Both the position numbers and the translations under genes were made by a program. The notes under the pieces were generated by a model. The model searched no databases. It was given only the letters and a program-made list of their open reading frames with translations, and was not told where the DNA came from. Shown here piece by piece: positions 40,516 to 49,696 of a stretch of DNA of 64,000 bases. Each line of letters opens with the position of its first letter. Position 1 is the first letter of the stretch. The stretch comes from Bacteroidales bacterium (lineage in GTDB: Bacteria; Bacteroidota; Bacteroidia; Bacteroidales; F082): assembly GCA_017539045.1 (NCBI GenBank), contig JAFYHS010000012.1, positions 1 through 64,000 of the forward strand. The letters are read 5' to 3'.

Positions 40516-41463
40516 ATGAACACTTACTCCATAGGAATCGACATTGGCGGCACCAACACCGACATTGGGCTGGTGCGCGACGACGGCCATGTGATGGCCA
40601 AAAAGAACATCCCAACCAACAAGTATTTCGACGCCGACATCTACGTGTCCGACTTCTGCGAACAGATTAAACTACTGATGCAGGAAAACAACATCGAAGC
40701 CATCGACGGCATCGGCATTGCCGCACCCGTGGGCAACTACTACACGGGTTGCATCGAGAACGCCTCCAACCTGAATTTCAAGGGCGTGATCGACTTGTTG
40801 CGTATGACTAAATCGTACATCGACGTGCCGGTAGTGGTTTCCAACGACGCCAACGCTGCGGCCTATGGTGAGCTCGTTTACGGCGGTGCCAAAGACATGA
40901 AGCATTTCATCATGTTCACTCTCGGCACGGGCGTAGGCAGTGGTGTGGTGGTCGACGGCAAACTGGTGTTGGGCAAAACCGGCGGTGCAGGCGAGTTGGG
41001 CCACGCCATCCTGATTCCCGAGGGACGCCAATGCGGCTGCGGCAACAAGGGTTGTTTGGAAACCTACTGCTCAGCCACTGGCATCTGCCGCACAGCTTTG
41101 GAGATGATGGAAAACATGCCTGAATATGACGGTGCGCTCCGCAAGGTCGCTCCCGAGGAGCTCACAAGCAAGATGGTGGGCGACGCCGCAAAATACGGCG
41201 ATCCCTTAGCCATCAAGGTGTTTGAAAAGACAGGATATCTGTTGGGTATCGCCATGGCCAACGCTGTCACTTTCAGTGGCCCAGAGGCCATCTTCCTGTT
41301 TGGCGGCCCGGTGAAGGCAGGCGACGTATTGCTCGAACCCGCTCGCAAGTCGTTCGAAGAGCATCTCTGCTTTATCTTCAAGGACACTGTGGATATTCGT
41401 ATCTCTGAACTGCCCGACAACGACGCGGCTATCCTTGGCGCTGCGGCTTTGACAAAAGCGTAA
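40516..41463 (+). CDS. ROK-family sugar kinase, probable glucokinase
   Basis: A 315-residue ROK kinase. ATP motif is GIDIGGTNTDIGLV, followed by the active-site region VSNDANAAAYGE and TLGTGVGSGVV. The zinc motif CGCGNKGCLETY is intact. These features support glucokinase or N-acetylhexosamine kinase; pgi also lies in this window. A TTG start at 40447 would lie before the -7-like box (TATTTTAG, 40484-40491), so ATG 40516 is used. A strong bidirectional terminator follows. Confidence 0.88.
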   Translation: MNTYSIGIDIGGTNTDIGLVRDDGHVMAKKNIPTNKYFDADIYVSDFCEQIKLLMQENNIEAIDGIGIAAPVGNYYTGCIENASNLNFKGVIDLLRMTKSYIDVPVVVSNDANAAAYGELVYGGAKDMKHFIMFTLGTGVGSGVVVDGKLVLGKTGGAGELGHAILIPEGRQCGCGNKGCLETYCSATGICRTALEMMENMPEYDGALRKVAPEELTSKMVGDAAKYGDPLAIKVFEKTGYLLGIAMANAVTFSGPEAIFLFGGPVKAGDVLLEPARKSFEEHLCFIFKDTVDIRISELPDNDAAILGAAALTKA

Positions 41464-41482
41464 TGGCGACCCGATTAAAATG

Positions 41483-41513
41483 AAGAAAGCCGCAAGTTTG
41501 CGGCTTTCTTTTT
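41483..41513. terminator. Bidirectional terminator between ROK kinase and Sel1 lipoprotein
   Basis: AAGAAAGCCGCAA pairs with TTGCGGCTTTCTT and is followed by TTTAT. It also reaches the Sel1 lipoprotein's stop codon at 41512. Confidence 0.85.
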
Positions 41514-42420
41514 ATTTGTTGAAGTTTTTCTCCAAGAAATCCTTGGCCTCGGTCATGCCGCCGTCGCGGGCTTTTTGCATGAGCAGCTTGGCATAGGTTT
41601 GGTCTTGCTTCACACCGTTACCAGAGTAATACAACAGGCCGAGACGGTATTGTGCATTGGCGATGTTATGGTCGGCGGCTTGGGTGTAATACTCCACGGC
41701 CTTCGCCATGTCTTTCTCGGTGCCCACACCGAAATAGTAACAGTCGCCCATCTGTGAGATGGCATAAACATTGCCAGCATCAGCGGCGTCTTTCCACCAC
41801 TTCAAGGCCTCCTTTTCGTCTTTCTCCACGCCCATGCCGTAGAAATAGCAGTTGCCGAGGTTGAGCATGGCCTGGTCGTCCTTGACCTGAGCGCCTTTTT
41901 GATACCACTCTAAAGCCTGTTTGGGGTCGGCGGACACGACGGTGCCCATACGATAGTAGTTGCCAATGAAGTTGTAGGCGGGACCGTACTCCTGGGCCGC
42001 GGCTTTTCTATACCAAGCCAAAGCCTCCTTTGCATCTTGCTCCACACCCCAACCTTTTTCGTAACACACACCATAGACATATTGGAACTTGGCGTTGCCC
42101 TGCTCAGCCCTGTAGCGGATGCTGTCGATCTGCGAAGCCACCTGGTCACCAACCGACATTTTTTCGCCTTGAAGCTGGCTGAAATCGAGCGGCATGCCTT
42201 CTTCCAGTTTCAGGACGGGACCGTTGGGATCACCCAAAACGTTAGGATTAGCCCCACCCTTTTCTTGTACTTGGATTTGTTGCATGGGAGCAACAGGGAC
42301 GCCCATCGGTACGTCCTTGTTTGCTTGCTCGGGTTGGATTTGTGCTTGTTCCTTGTTGTCATTCTGACCGCATGAAGCCATCATCAGTGCGGCGGCAAAT
42401 ATCAAAAGGGTTTTCTTCAT
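41512..42420 (-). CDS. Sel1-repeat (TPR-like) lipoprotein
   Basis: A 302-residue lipoprotein, signal MKKTLLIFAAALMMASC. The mature N-terminal linker is Gln/Glu rich. Five or more Sel1-like repeats of about 36 residues follow (AKFQYVYGVCYEKGWGVEQ, AMLNLGNCYFYGMGVEK, AISQMGDCYYFGVGTEK and others), forming a solenoid for protein binding. The start at 42420 is chosen for the signal; ATG 42429 is a possible alternative. Likely surface or periplasmic scaffold; specific role unknown. Confidence 0.88.
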   Translation of the reverse strand: MKKTLLIFAAALMMASCGQNDNKEQAQIQPEQANKDVPMGVPVAPMQQIQVQEKGGANPNVLGDPNGPVLKLEEGMPLDFSQLQGEKMSVGDQVASQIDSIRYRAEQGNAKFQYVYGVCYEKGWGVEQDAKEALAWYRKAAAQEYGPAYNFIGNYYRMGTVVSADPKQALEWYQKGAQVKDDQAMLNLGNCYFYGMGVEKDEKEALKWWKDAADAGNVYAISQMGDCYYFGVGTEKDMAKAVEYYTQAADHNIANAQYRLGLLYYSGNGVKQDQTYAKLLMQKARDGGMTEAKDFLEKNFNK

Positions 42421-42454
42421 TGTCATCATATTTAGGACTGCAAAAATACAGTTT

Positions 42455-44692
42455 TTATTTGATTTGGAAGCGAACACCCAAATAAGCACGGATACCAGAA
42501 AGCGGTCCCCAGACCATGGAAGCATCGAAGTCTTCGCTGTTCGGATTGTCGGCCGAGATGATGGGATGGTCTTGTTTGTAGTTGGTCAGGTTCTCGCCAC
42601 CGACATAGAGTTCCCAGCATTTGCCCAACTTCTTTGTGACCTGCGCATTCATGATGACATAGAAAGGCGAGCGCTCTATGTTCTGACCGTTGGCCACGGC
42701 AGTGGCGTTGCCACTCAAGTCGGGCACGCGGCTGTCGCCGTTGAACTGCGTCGTGAAGTCGAACTGCCAAGTGCCGAGGGCGTACGACATCGAGACCAAG
42801 CCCTTGTAGCGGTTGACGAAAGGCTTCTCGCGCAGTGTGTCGTTGATGGTCATCTTCACGTCGTTGTAGCGGAAGGCCAAGGTCAGGTCGAAGTCCTTGA
42901 AGATCTCGCAGTTGGCCTCGATTTGGGCGCTGTTGGAATACGACTTGCCGTTGAGGTTGTAGATACGGATTTGGTGGGCGTCGGCATCGCGGTCGAGGAC
43001 GATTTGGTTGACGAAGTCGGTGCGGTAGAAGTCGGCTTGGAGGACAATCTCACGCCAGCCGATGTCGATGCCTTTGGTCAGGTTGATACCGTAATTCCAG
43101 GCCTCTTCCATCTTGGGCGTGTCAATGAAACGAATCATCCTCGACGAAGCCAACATGGTGGAGTTTTCAGCCAAAATGTTTGGGGAACGATAACCCTTTC
43201 CTGCTGAAAGGCGGACGGCGAATTCATCATGAGTTTTGAACCTCACATGCAGACGGGGCGTGTAGAGCATCTTTTGGTAATAGGTGTTATAGTCGGCACG
43301 GAAGCCAGCGATGATGTTCCAATGGTGGTCGTCAGTGAAATTGTATTCCACAAAGGCTCCCGGGACTTGTTCGACACGTTGGAAAGTGCTGTCGTTCAAA
43401 TGCTCATCATATTTGTCGTAGGTATAACTGGCACCTATGGAATAAGCGTGATGGTCATTCACGAGGTAGGAGTCAAACAACAGATTACCAAAGTAAGAGA
43501 GTTGGTTGGCATTGTAGTCGGTCAGACCATAATAGGAGTCCATCTTATGGTAAGTCACCTGATGCTGCGTACCGAGACTGGTGTCTTTGCGATTGAAGTG
43601 GTAGCCCCCTTTGGCAAAAGCCTCATAACGCTCCGTATTGATGCCAATGCCATACAGATTGTAGCCTTCGTCAAAGCGATGCTCCGGATCGAAGTCCATT
43701 TGTCCGCCGAGTCGGGTTTCCTTCAAAGCCTTGATGCCTAACTTACAACCGAAACGTCCCGTATGGGGGTGACTATAACGTAGGAAGACATTGTATTGTG
43801 TGGTCATCGGATCGTCAAGAAACGAGTCAGCGTTTTCGTCCATTTTCATGTGGCTGTGACTCACATGGCCGAATAACATGATTCCGTCGTTCTTTCCCAC
43901 TTTTACGCGACCGTTGAAGTTCAAGTCCGTCATCAACATCGAGTTGCCATAGAGGTTGACAAACACTTTCTCGCTCTTGTCGGGCATTGGCTCTTTGTAG
44001 TCCACATTGATTTGTCCCGTAATGGATTCGTAACCGTTTCTTACAGAAGATGTTCCTTTGGAGATCTGTATGCCATTCATCCAGTTACCAGGCACATAAT
44101 TCAAGCCGAATGTCGAGGCCAGTCCACGGAAATTGGGGATGATTTCGGTCATCATCTGGGTGTAAATGCCGCTCAATCCAAGCAATTGGATCTGTTTGGC
44201 GCCCGTGACGGCGTCACTATAGGCCACATCGACCGAGGCGTTGTTCTCGAAACTGCCTGCAAGAGTACAACAGGCGGCACGCTTCAGGTTTTCGGAAGTG
44301 ATTTCCTGTACAGCGATGGCTTTGATTGGGTTGATGAAAGAGGCTTTTTGTCGAGCTGCAATCTCCACCTCGTTCAGCATATGGACGGCCTTGAATACAT
44401 GATCGTAATGCACTGGCTCCATCATGTGGTGGATGGTGTCGTTCTCATAGCTGATGCAGCTGAACACGAGGCAACCTATGCGCTCATGAAGCGGGATTTT
44501 ATAATGTCCATTGGCGTCTGTCACCACGCCTTCGTTGACGATTTTCCAATAGACATTGACACCTGGTATTGGCGAACGTTGACCGTTTTCGGTCTCTTCA
44601 TATACGGTGCCTTCGATAAAGCCTTGAGCAAATGCGCCTGAGGCGAAGGCAAATAACAATAGGGTTATTAGGGTGAGTTGTTTGGTTTTCAT
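42455..44692 (-). CDS. TonB-dependent receptor
   Basis: A 745-residue outer-membrane receptor. Signal peptide MKTKQLTLITLLLFAFASGA. A CarboxypepD_reg-like Ig domain (about 25-110, GTVYEETENGQRSPIPGVNVY) is followed by a plug (about 115-240, LLGLSGIYTQMMTEI) and a 22-strand barrel ending in aromatic-rich GIRAYLGVRFQIK. Its length and lack of a SusD partner suggest transport of small compounds such as metals or siderophores rather than glycans. The upstream gene on the same strand is an HYC-type metal-site protein, which points to metal import, possibly copper. Confidence 0.92.
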   Translation of the reverse strand: MKTKQLTLITLLLFAFASGAFAQGFIEGTVYEETENGQRSPIPGVNVYWKIVNEGVVTDANGHYKIPLHERIGCLVFSCISYENDTIHHMMEPVHYDHVFKAVHMLNEVEIAARQKASFINPIKAIAVQEITSENLKRAACCTLAGSFENNASVDVAYSDAVTGAKQIQLLGLSGIYTQMMTEIIPNFRGLASTFGLNYVPGNWMNGIQISKGTSSVRNGYESITGQINVDYKEPMPDKSEKVFVNLYGNSMLMTDLNFNGRVKVGKNDGIMLFGHVSHSHMKMDENADSFLDDPMTTQYNVFLRYSHPHTGRFGCKLGIKALKETRLGGQMDFDPEHRFDEGYNLYGIGINTERYEAFAKGGYHFNRKDTSLGTQHQVTYHKMDSYYGLTDYNANQLSYFGNLLFDSYLVNDHHAYSIGASYTYDKYDEHLNDSTFQRVEQVPGAFVEYNFTDDHHWNIIAGFRADYNTYYQKMLYTPRLHVRFKTHDEFAVRLSAGKGYRSPNILAENSTMLASSRMIRFIDTPKMEEAWNYGINLTKGIDIGWREIVLQADFYRTDFVNQIVLDRDADAHQIRIYNLNGKSYSNSAQIEANCEIFKDFDLTLAFRYNDVKMTINDTLREKPFVNRYKGLVSMSYALGTWQFDFTTQFNGDSRVPDLSGNATAVANGQNIERSPFYVIMNAQVTKKLGKCWELYVGGENLTNYKQDHPIISADNPNSEDFDASMVWGPLSGIRAYLGVRFQIK

Positions 44693-44730
44693 GATGTTAA
44701 ATGTTGTTTGTTTTGTTTTCTATTGTCTGT

Positions 44731-44812
44731 CATTGCGGGCTTGACCCGCAATCTCATATGCACTAGGGACACCTTCCCGCTTAGGAGATTGCGGATGTTC
44801 CTCCGCAATGAC
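44731..44812. repeat. Repeat family C (copy 2), between the HYC protein and the TonB receptor
   Basis: GTCATTGCGGGCTTGACCCG, then CAATCTC, a link AGGGACACC and GGAGATTGCGGA..TCCGCAATGAC. It is an inverted copy of 4785-4872, lying in the gap between two genes on the same strand. Confidence 0.75.
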
Positions 44813-44859
44813 AGTAAGGCTCGGGGCACACGTTCCCGGTCTCGTGTCAAGGAGGATTA

Positions 44860-45324
44860 TCAGAAAACCAAAGGATTAAGCTTCAGCGAAGAAATAAACA
44901 CAATCCGCTCTCTTCCGGAAAGGAACTTGAGTGTCTTTCTCTGAAATAATGGGTTGAAAACCACTTGAACCTGATGGCACAAATCGGATAAGTCGATATG
45001 TGGCAGGATGATGGATTGTAGGTTGACAATCAAGTGTTTGTCGGGAGAAAAAACATAGTTGTCGGTAAATTGCACCTTGCTGTCGAAGTCTTCGCAACAG
45101 CATTTGGCGTTGAATTGTACAACATCGTTAGAAGAAACAGCTTCCGTTTCATGCTCATGATGGTGCCCTATGCAATGCACACAATCCGCAGCAGCATCGC
45201 CAAAACTGCCCCTCATGTGATGGTCTTCAGTGCAATAGTGGAACTTCACGTCCCATCCTGCAGAGATGAACAGCACCACAAGGGCCATCAAAAAGGAGCC
45301 GATTTGCAACAATTGCCTTTTCAT
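44860..45324 (-). CDS. Small HYC/CC-motif protein, probable metal-related
   Basis: A 154-residue exported protein from ATG 45324 (MKRQLLQIGSFLMALVVLFI signal or anchor). Metal-binding clusters: FHYCTEDHHMRG, CVHCIGHHHEHE and KCCCEDFD. This pattern resembles Bacteroidota HYC_CC_PP proteins that adjoin TonB receptors. No enzyme motif. Its -7 box (TATTTTTG in reverse, 45329-45336) ends only 4 bp from the ATG, so leader would be absent or the real start is downstream. It probably forms a unit with the receptor gene (gap 167 bp with repeat C). Confidence 0.7.
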   Translation of the reverse strand: MKRQLLQIGSFLMALVVLFISAGWDVKFHYCTEDHHMRGSFGDAAADCVHCIGHHHEHETEAVSSNDVVQFNAKCCCEDFDSKVQFTDNYVFSPDKHLIVNLQSIILPHIDLSDLCHQVQVVFNPLFQRKTLKFLSGRERIVFISSLKLNPLVF

Positions 45325-45328
45325 GCCG

Positions 45329-45355
45329 CAAAAATAGGGATTTTTTGTATTTTCG
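45329..45355. promoter_or_regulatory. Divergent -7 boxes: HYC protein (reverse) and nitroreductase (forward)
   Basis: TATTTTTG in reverse at 45329-45336 and TATTTTCG forward at 45348-45355 are 11 bp apart, so the two polymerase footprints would overlap. -33 elements are not obvious in either. Confidence 0.45.
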
Positions 45356-45374
45356 CCGCATAATTCTGACAAAT

Positions 45375-46016
45375 ATGGCCGACGGATATTTGGAAAAACG
45401 CTATGAAGAGGTCTTTGGCAAGGGTGCCAAGAAGACCGTAGTAAAACATACCTCGATTGAAACCATTATGGAGAAAAACCGCAGTTATCGCGGTTATGAC
45501 CAAAGCTTTGAAGTGAAGCGCGACATGCTGGAACGCATCGTGGCAGTGAACACCAAGATTGCCTCGGCGAAGAACCAGCAGGTGCTTCGTTTTAAATTAG
45601 TGACCAAGGAAACGGGCGCTGATATCATCGTGCAAAACATGAAACTCGGTGGCTTGTTGCCTGAACTGCACCTCCCCTTCCCCGGCACGGAACCTGAAGC
45701 GTTCATCATCATCTGCAGCACCATTCCTGAAAACAAGTTTGTGGACATCGACCTCGGCATTGCGGCGCAGAGCATGCTGTTGAAAGCCACCGAAATGGGC
45801 TTGAACGGCATCATGATCGGGGCTTTCAACAAGGCGAAGATTACCGAAGCGTTTAACCTTCCTTACGAACCGTTGTTGATTTTGGCCATCGGCAAAGGCA
45901 AGGAAACCATCAAATTGCAACCCGTGGATGCCGGCGACAAACTGGCGTATTATCGCGACGAAAACGGCGTTCAGTTTGTGCCTAAGATTCGCTGGGAACA
46001 GTTGATGATCGAATAG
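45375..46016 (+). CDS. Nitroreductase-family FMN protein
   Basis: A 213-residue cytosolic flavoprotein of the nitroreductase family. SIETIMEKNRSYRGYDQSF is the N-terminal FMN loop. LGIAAQSMLLKATEMGLNG is the conserved helix, and LPYEPLLILAIGKGKE the later NAD(P)H/FMN contact. Start at ATG 45375: a TTG at 45345 overlaps the -7 box. It converges on the 46028 T9SS gene with only 11 bp between the two stop codons. Substrate unknown. Confidence 0.9.
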   Translation: MADGYLEKRYEEVFGKGAKKTVVKHTSIETIMEKNRSYRGYDQSFEVKRDMLERIVAVNTKIASAKNQQVLRFKLVTKETGADIIVQNMKLGGLLPELHLPFPGTEPEAFIIICSTIPENKFVDIDLGIAAQSMLLKATEMGLNGIMIGAFNKAKITEAFNLPYEPLLILAIGKGKETIKLQPVDAGDKLAYYRDENGVQFVPKIRWEQLMIE

Positions 46017-46027
46017 GTATAAGCCCT

Positions 46028-47542
46028 TTAGTTCTTAATCACTTTCTCAAAATAAGTGGTCCCGTTTTTCATGGTGACGCTCAGCATATAGACGCCTGAA
46101 GGCAGCGCACTCATGTCGTAGCTTTCCAATTTGCTGTGTTTGGTGCCTACCATTCCGCCCTCAAGGTCGAAAAGGTCCAACCTTGCCGGCTTGGCATCTT
46201 CATCAAAAACGAGGTTGACCTGGTCTTTCACAGGATTGGGGTTGAGAGTGAAAGGCTTCTTACCACCCATCATTTCCTGGGTGTTGTCGTAACTGTCGTG
46301 GATGATGTATAAGTGGAAGTTGTCGCCACTGTTCCCATAACTAGTAAAGAAGGCTATGGCAATATCACCGTTTTGCAATGACTTTAGACATTGACCATAG
46401 GCATAGTTGGATTGTCCACCAGACAGTGTGATGCCCCATAAGTTGTTTAAACCATTGTCTAAACGAACCAAACCGACAGAGGTGTTGTAGTATCCTTGAT
46501 GTATTTGATAGGCATGGTATACGGTGTTTTCGTCAATTACGATGGTCTTGATGGGGCTTCCCGTGGCGGTCGAAGTCTCGACACTTTTGATAATCAGCGG
46601 ATTGTTTTCTGTGTCGTATTTGACCATAGAAGCCTTATAAACACCGTCGGGGTGATGAATTTGGGCGGCCATGAGATAGGTCTTGGATGTATTCTTTTCG
46701 AAAGGAACAAAGTGTTCGTGGCCTACCCAATCAAAATAGGTGCTTTCGTCCAAGTATTTGTATAGAATGGTATCGGTCAGGACGAGATTCTCATCGAAGG
46801 AATAGGCAATGAGAGGCCAGGGGTGATTGCTGTTGGTTCCAATGTAACCGCCTATTTTATAATAAACACGGGGTGATTCTTCGAGGATCCCGAAACCTTG
46901 GCTGTAATAAGTCAGGGAACTATCGGTGGGGTGTCCGTTGCTCCAGTTAGGAGAAAGCATTCGGTCGGTTTCGCTTTCGGCGACTATGGTGCCATCAAGA
47001 CGAATGCGCATCATGTGGAACACCCCGGCTTTTGTCCAATAGTTATGATTCACAAGGTCTGTCCAATAGGAAACGATGAAGTCATCTTCTGGGGTGAGGA
47101 TCAGCTCGTCGATAGCGAGCCGTTGTGGGTCAACGCCGCTGAAGATGGGGATGCTGACTGTTTCGGTGATGTTGAGGTTAGCATCCAAAAAAGTCATCTG
47201 GAAAAACTCCGTGCTGTCGGCATCTTCCAAACGGAAACTAGAAATGACAAAGCGGTCTGTGGCTCCATTGATGCTGAAAAGGGTTCCATAGTCGAAGGCC
47301 ATGGAATCAATCAGTTGGCCTTCTGGTGATGTTTTGCACACAAGTAATCCATTGTCATTGTAATCGTTACTATAATAAGCAATACCTGTCAGGAGTGTGC
47401 CGTCTGAACACTCCATAATGTCGGTGTTTGAATACAATTTTCCGTTTTGGAGACTGAACTCGCTGACAATCTCCTGTCCAAAACTAGTAGCACATACTGA
47501 CAACAGCAGGCCGGTGATAAAGAAATAAAACTTAGTTCTCAT
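46028..47542 (-). CDS. T9SS type A sorting-domain protein, propeller-like
   Basis: A 504-residue exported protein from ATG 47542 (MRTKFYFFITGLLLSVCATS signal). The body is built from strand-turn repeats (LLVCKTSPEGQLIDSMAF, MRIRLDGTIVAE, GDIAIAFFTSYGN) as in the 14543 and 16259 genes, suggesting a shared propeller-like fold. C-terminal T9SS domain (about 425-504): FTLNPNPVKDQVNLVF and ending GTTYFEKVIKN. A -7 box (TAATTTTG in reverse, 47599-47606) lies upstream. Function unknown; secreted or surface-attached. Confidence 0.8.
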   Translation of the reverse strand: MRTKFYFFITGLLLSVCATSFGQEIVSEFSLQNGKLYSNTDIMECSDGTLLTGIAYYSNDYNDNGLLVCKTSPEGQLIDSMAFDYGTLFSINGATDRFVISSFRLEDADSTEFFQMTFLDANLNITETVSIPIFSGVDPQRLAIDELILTPEDDFIVSYWTDLVNHNYWTKAGVFHMMRIRLDGTIVAESETDRMLSPNWSNGHPTDSSLTYYSQGFGILEESPRVYYKIGGYIGTNSNHPWPLIAYSFDENLVLTDTILYKYLDESTYFDWVGHEHFVPFEKNTSKTYLMAAQIHHPDGVYKASMVKYDTENNPLIIKSVETSTATGSPIKTIVIDENTVYHAYQIHQGYYNTSVGLVRLDNGLNNLWGITLSGGQSNYAYGQCLKSLQNGDIAIAFFTSYGNSGDNFHLYIIHDSYDNTQEMMGGKKPFTLNPNPVKDQVNLVFDEDAKPARLDLFDLEGGMVGTKHSKLESYDMSALPSGVYMLSVTMKNGTTYFEKVIKN

Positions 47543-47682
47543 GTTGTTGTTTTTAACCTTAGTGATTTTGTTTAAAAATAGATTGTTTATAGCGGCGGCA
47601 AAATTACACATCTGAAGCAAACAATATCTATAATTCTGCTACTTTTTTGTTACACGATACGAAACATCGCAGGATACCAAAA

Positions 47683-47722
47683 ACGGCAGCCGCATCGGGG
47701 ATTCCCATTATGCGGCTGCCGT
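47683..47722. repeat. Hairpin ACGGCAGCCGCAT / ATGCGGCTGCCGT (family G-like)
   Basis: A perfect 13-bp inverted repeat lies just downstream of the M56-TonB stop (47753) and upstream of the T9SS gene start. It may end the M56-TonB transcript; no T run is visible. Confidence 0.65.
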
Positions 47723-47752
47723 AGTACAATAGTCTATAAAACCGACAATTGT

Positions 47753-49693
47753 TTATTGCAGTTTAAAAACGATTGGCATCATGTAACTCACACGAACGGG
47801 CTTGCCTTCTTGTTTGCCAGGCTTCCATTTCGGCATGGCTTTGATGACACGGACAGCCTCCTCGTCACAACCTCCTCCAATGCCTTTCATAACCTTGACT
47901 TCATTAACGCTGCCGTCTTTCTCAATCACAAAACTCACATATACACGGCCTGAGATTTCCTTGTCCATGGCCTCTTGCGGATACACAACGTTTTTGGCTA
48001 CAAAGTCCATCAATGCTTCGACGCCGCCGGGAAACTCGGGCATTTGTTCACAAATCTGATAGACACCGTTTTTGTCGGGTTTCATATCTGGTTTGCTTAC
48101 GTCAGCTTTTTGTGCAGGTTTCGTAGGTTGGCTATCCAACTTGAAGTTGATAGGCATCATATAATTCACACGGACTGGCTTGCCCTTTTGCATGCCAGGC
48201 TTCCATTTCGGCATCCCTTTGATGACGCGAGCGGCTTCTTCATCACATCCTCCTCCAATGCCCCGCACGACTTTCACATTGGAAACACTACCGTCTTTCT
48301 CGACAACGAAACTTACAAACACGCGGCCTGAGATATCCTTATCCTTTGCTGCTTGGGGATATTTGATATTTTCTGCCACATACTTCATCATGGCTTCCTC
48401 ACCCCCTGAATATTGAGGCATTTGTTCAACAATTTGATAGACAGTGTCTTCTTTAGAAGTGGCTACGTCTAATAGTGTTTCAAAAAGACTCTCCGAGAGG
48501 CTAAAGGTCTCTATCTGGTATCTTGATGTATCACCATTTTTCTCTGTTTCTGTAATGAAAAAGCTATTCTCCGTTCCGTCTAGATTTATAGTCGTTACAG
48601 TCAGCTTCTTACAGGGATCTCCCGTAATCGGGTCAAAAGCATTAGAAGATTGTAATTTGATGGATGAACCATCTTCGCCGTAGATGACAGTATCCTTCAA
48701 CTGAATTGGAGCTCCGTCATCATCAAAGATTTCGAACTGGCCCATTTCTATTGTGATGGGTTTATCAACGACTTTTTGTTCTTGTGCCGTCACTTTCGTG
48801 TTGGCAATCATCAGGATAGCCAGCACCGGCAATGTAGCCAAGAGCCTCCACCAGAGGCCCTTGGCCTTTTCATTCTTTGTAATCATCTTGATTCTTTTTT
48901 TGGTAAGGATTAAACTGAAGTTATTGCTCATTCCGCTGAAGTCGACAGCCGTGCACTGCTGCAGGATCAGCATCATGTAGTTCTTTTTGTCAACGCCGGT
49001 GGCCACCACGTCGCGGTCGGCTTGGTATTCGTGAAGGCTCTGCAACTCCTTCTTGTACAGATAGATGAAGGGATTGAACCATTGCAGAATCATCATCACC
49101 TCGGCGAAAAGTATGTCCCACGAATGGTGGTGCTCAATGTGGCTGATCTCATGTCTCAAGATGTCAGGATCCACATTTTCGTTAGGAAAAAAGGCATAAC
49201 GGAAGAAAGAGAACGAACCTTGTTCGCGGCCTGTGAACACTGCCGTACAACCATTCATTTTGCGTTTCGGCGAACGGATGATGAGCACCACGAGCCTCCC
49301 CAACTTGATGAGGAACAACAGCGTCATCACACTGACACCTAATAGATAAATGCCGCCGATGACTTGCCACACGCTGAAACGCGAAAGCGTGGCACTGGTG
49401 GTCACCGTCACTTCAGGCAAGACAGGCTGGCCATCGGGCGTGACGATAACCTCATTGAGCATGATGCCGTTAAAAAGCTGTTGTTTCAAGGTCGCCATTT
49501 GTGGCACTTCAATTCCAGAGAGCAGACCGAGCAACGGCATGGCTAAGGCCAACAACATACTAGTCAGCAGAAAGAAGCGGTTGAAATGCAGGCGATTGCT
49601 GTTGCGGAACAGCAGGCGATACACCAACCAAAGGATGGCAACGGTGGCTGCGATGGGCAGCACGTGACCGATGATTAATTCTTGAGCTTTCAT
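47753..49693 (-). CDS. M56 (BlaR1-like) metallopeptidase with two TonB C-terminal domains
   Basis: A 646-residue membrane protein. Three N-terminal TM segments precede a zinc peptidase motif HEISH (181-185) with the M56 surroundings (DPDILRHEISHIEHHH). A fourth TM (about 283-303) follows. Two near-identical TonB C-terminal domains then repeat (about 415-515 and 540-646; ISGRV[FY]VSFV[VI]EKDGS and GIGGGCDEEA). M56 proteins sense and cleave a BlaI-type repressor; TonB domains energise outer-membrane receptors. The Bacteroidota fusion suggests a link between envelope sensing and energy transduction. The BlaI gene lies 3 bp upstream. Confidence 0.88.
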   Translation of the reverse strand: MKAQELIIGHVLPIAATVAILWLVYRLLFRNSNRLHFNRFFLLTSMLLALAMPLLGLLSGIEVPQMATLKQQLFNGIMLNEVIVTPDGQPVLPEVTVTTSATLSRFSVWQVIGGIYLLGVSVMTLLFLIKLGRLVVLIIRSPKRKMNGCTAVFTGREQGSFSFFRYAFFPNENVDPDILRHEISHIEHHHSWDILFAEVMMILQWFNPFIYLYKKELQSLHEYQADRDVVATGVDKKNYMMLILQQCTAVDFSGMSNNFSLILTKKRIKMITKNEKAKGLWWRLLATLPVLAILMIANTKVTAQEQKVVDKPITIEMGQFEIFDDDGAPIQLKDTVIYGEDGSSIKLQSSNAFDPITGDPCKKLTVTTINLDGTENSFFITETEKNGDTSRYQIETFSLSESLFETLLDVATSKEDTVYQIVEQMPQYSGGEEAMMKYVAENIKYPQAAKDKDISGRVFVSFVVEKDGSVSNVKVVRGIGGGCDEEAARVIKGMPKWKPGMQKGKPVRVNYMMPINFKLDSQPTKPAQKADVSKPDMKPDKNGVYQICEQMPEFPGGVEALMDFVAKNVVYPQEAMDKEISGRVYVSFVIEKDGSVNEVKVMKGIGGGCDEEAVRVIKAMPKWKPGKQEGKPVRVSYMMPIVFKLQ

Positions 49694-49696
49694 GGC

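Noticed and set aside
44678..44944. 88-codon frame over the repeat between HYC protein and TonB receptor
   Set aside because: It translates repeat family C and antisense sequence, with no independent support.
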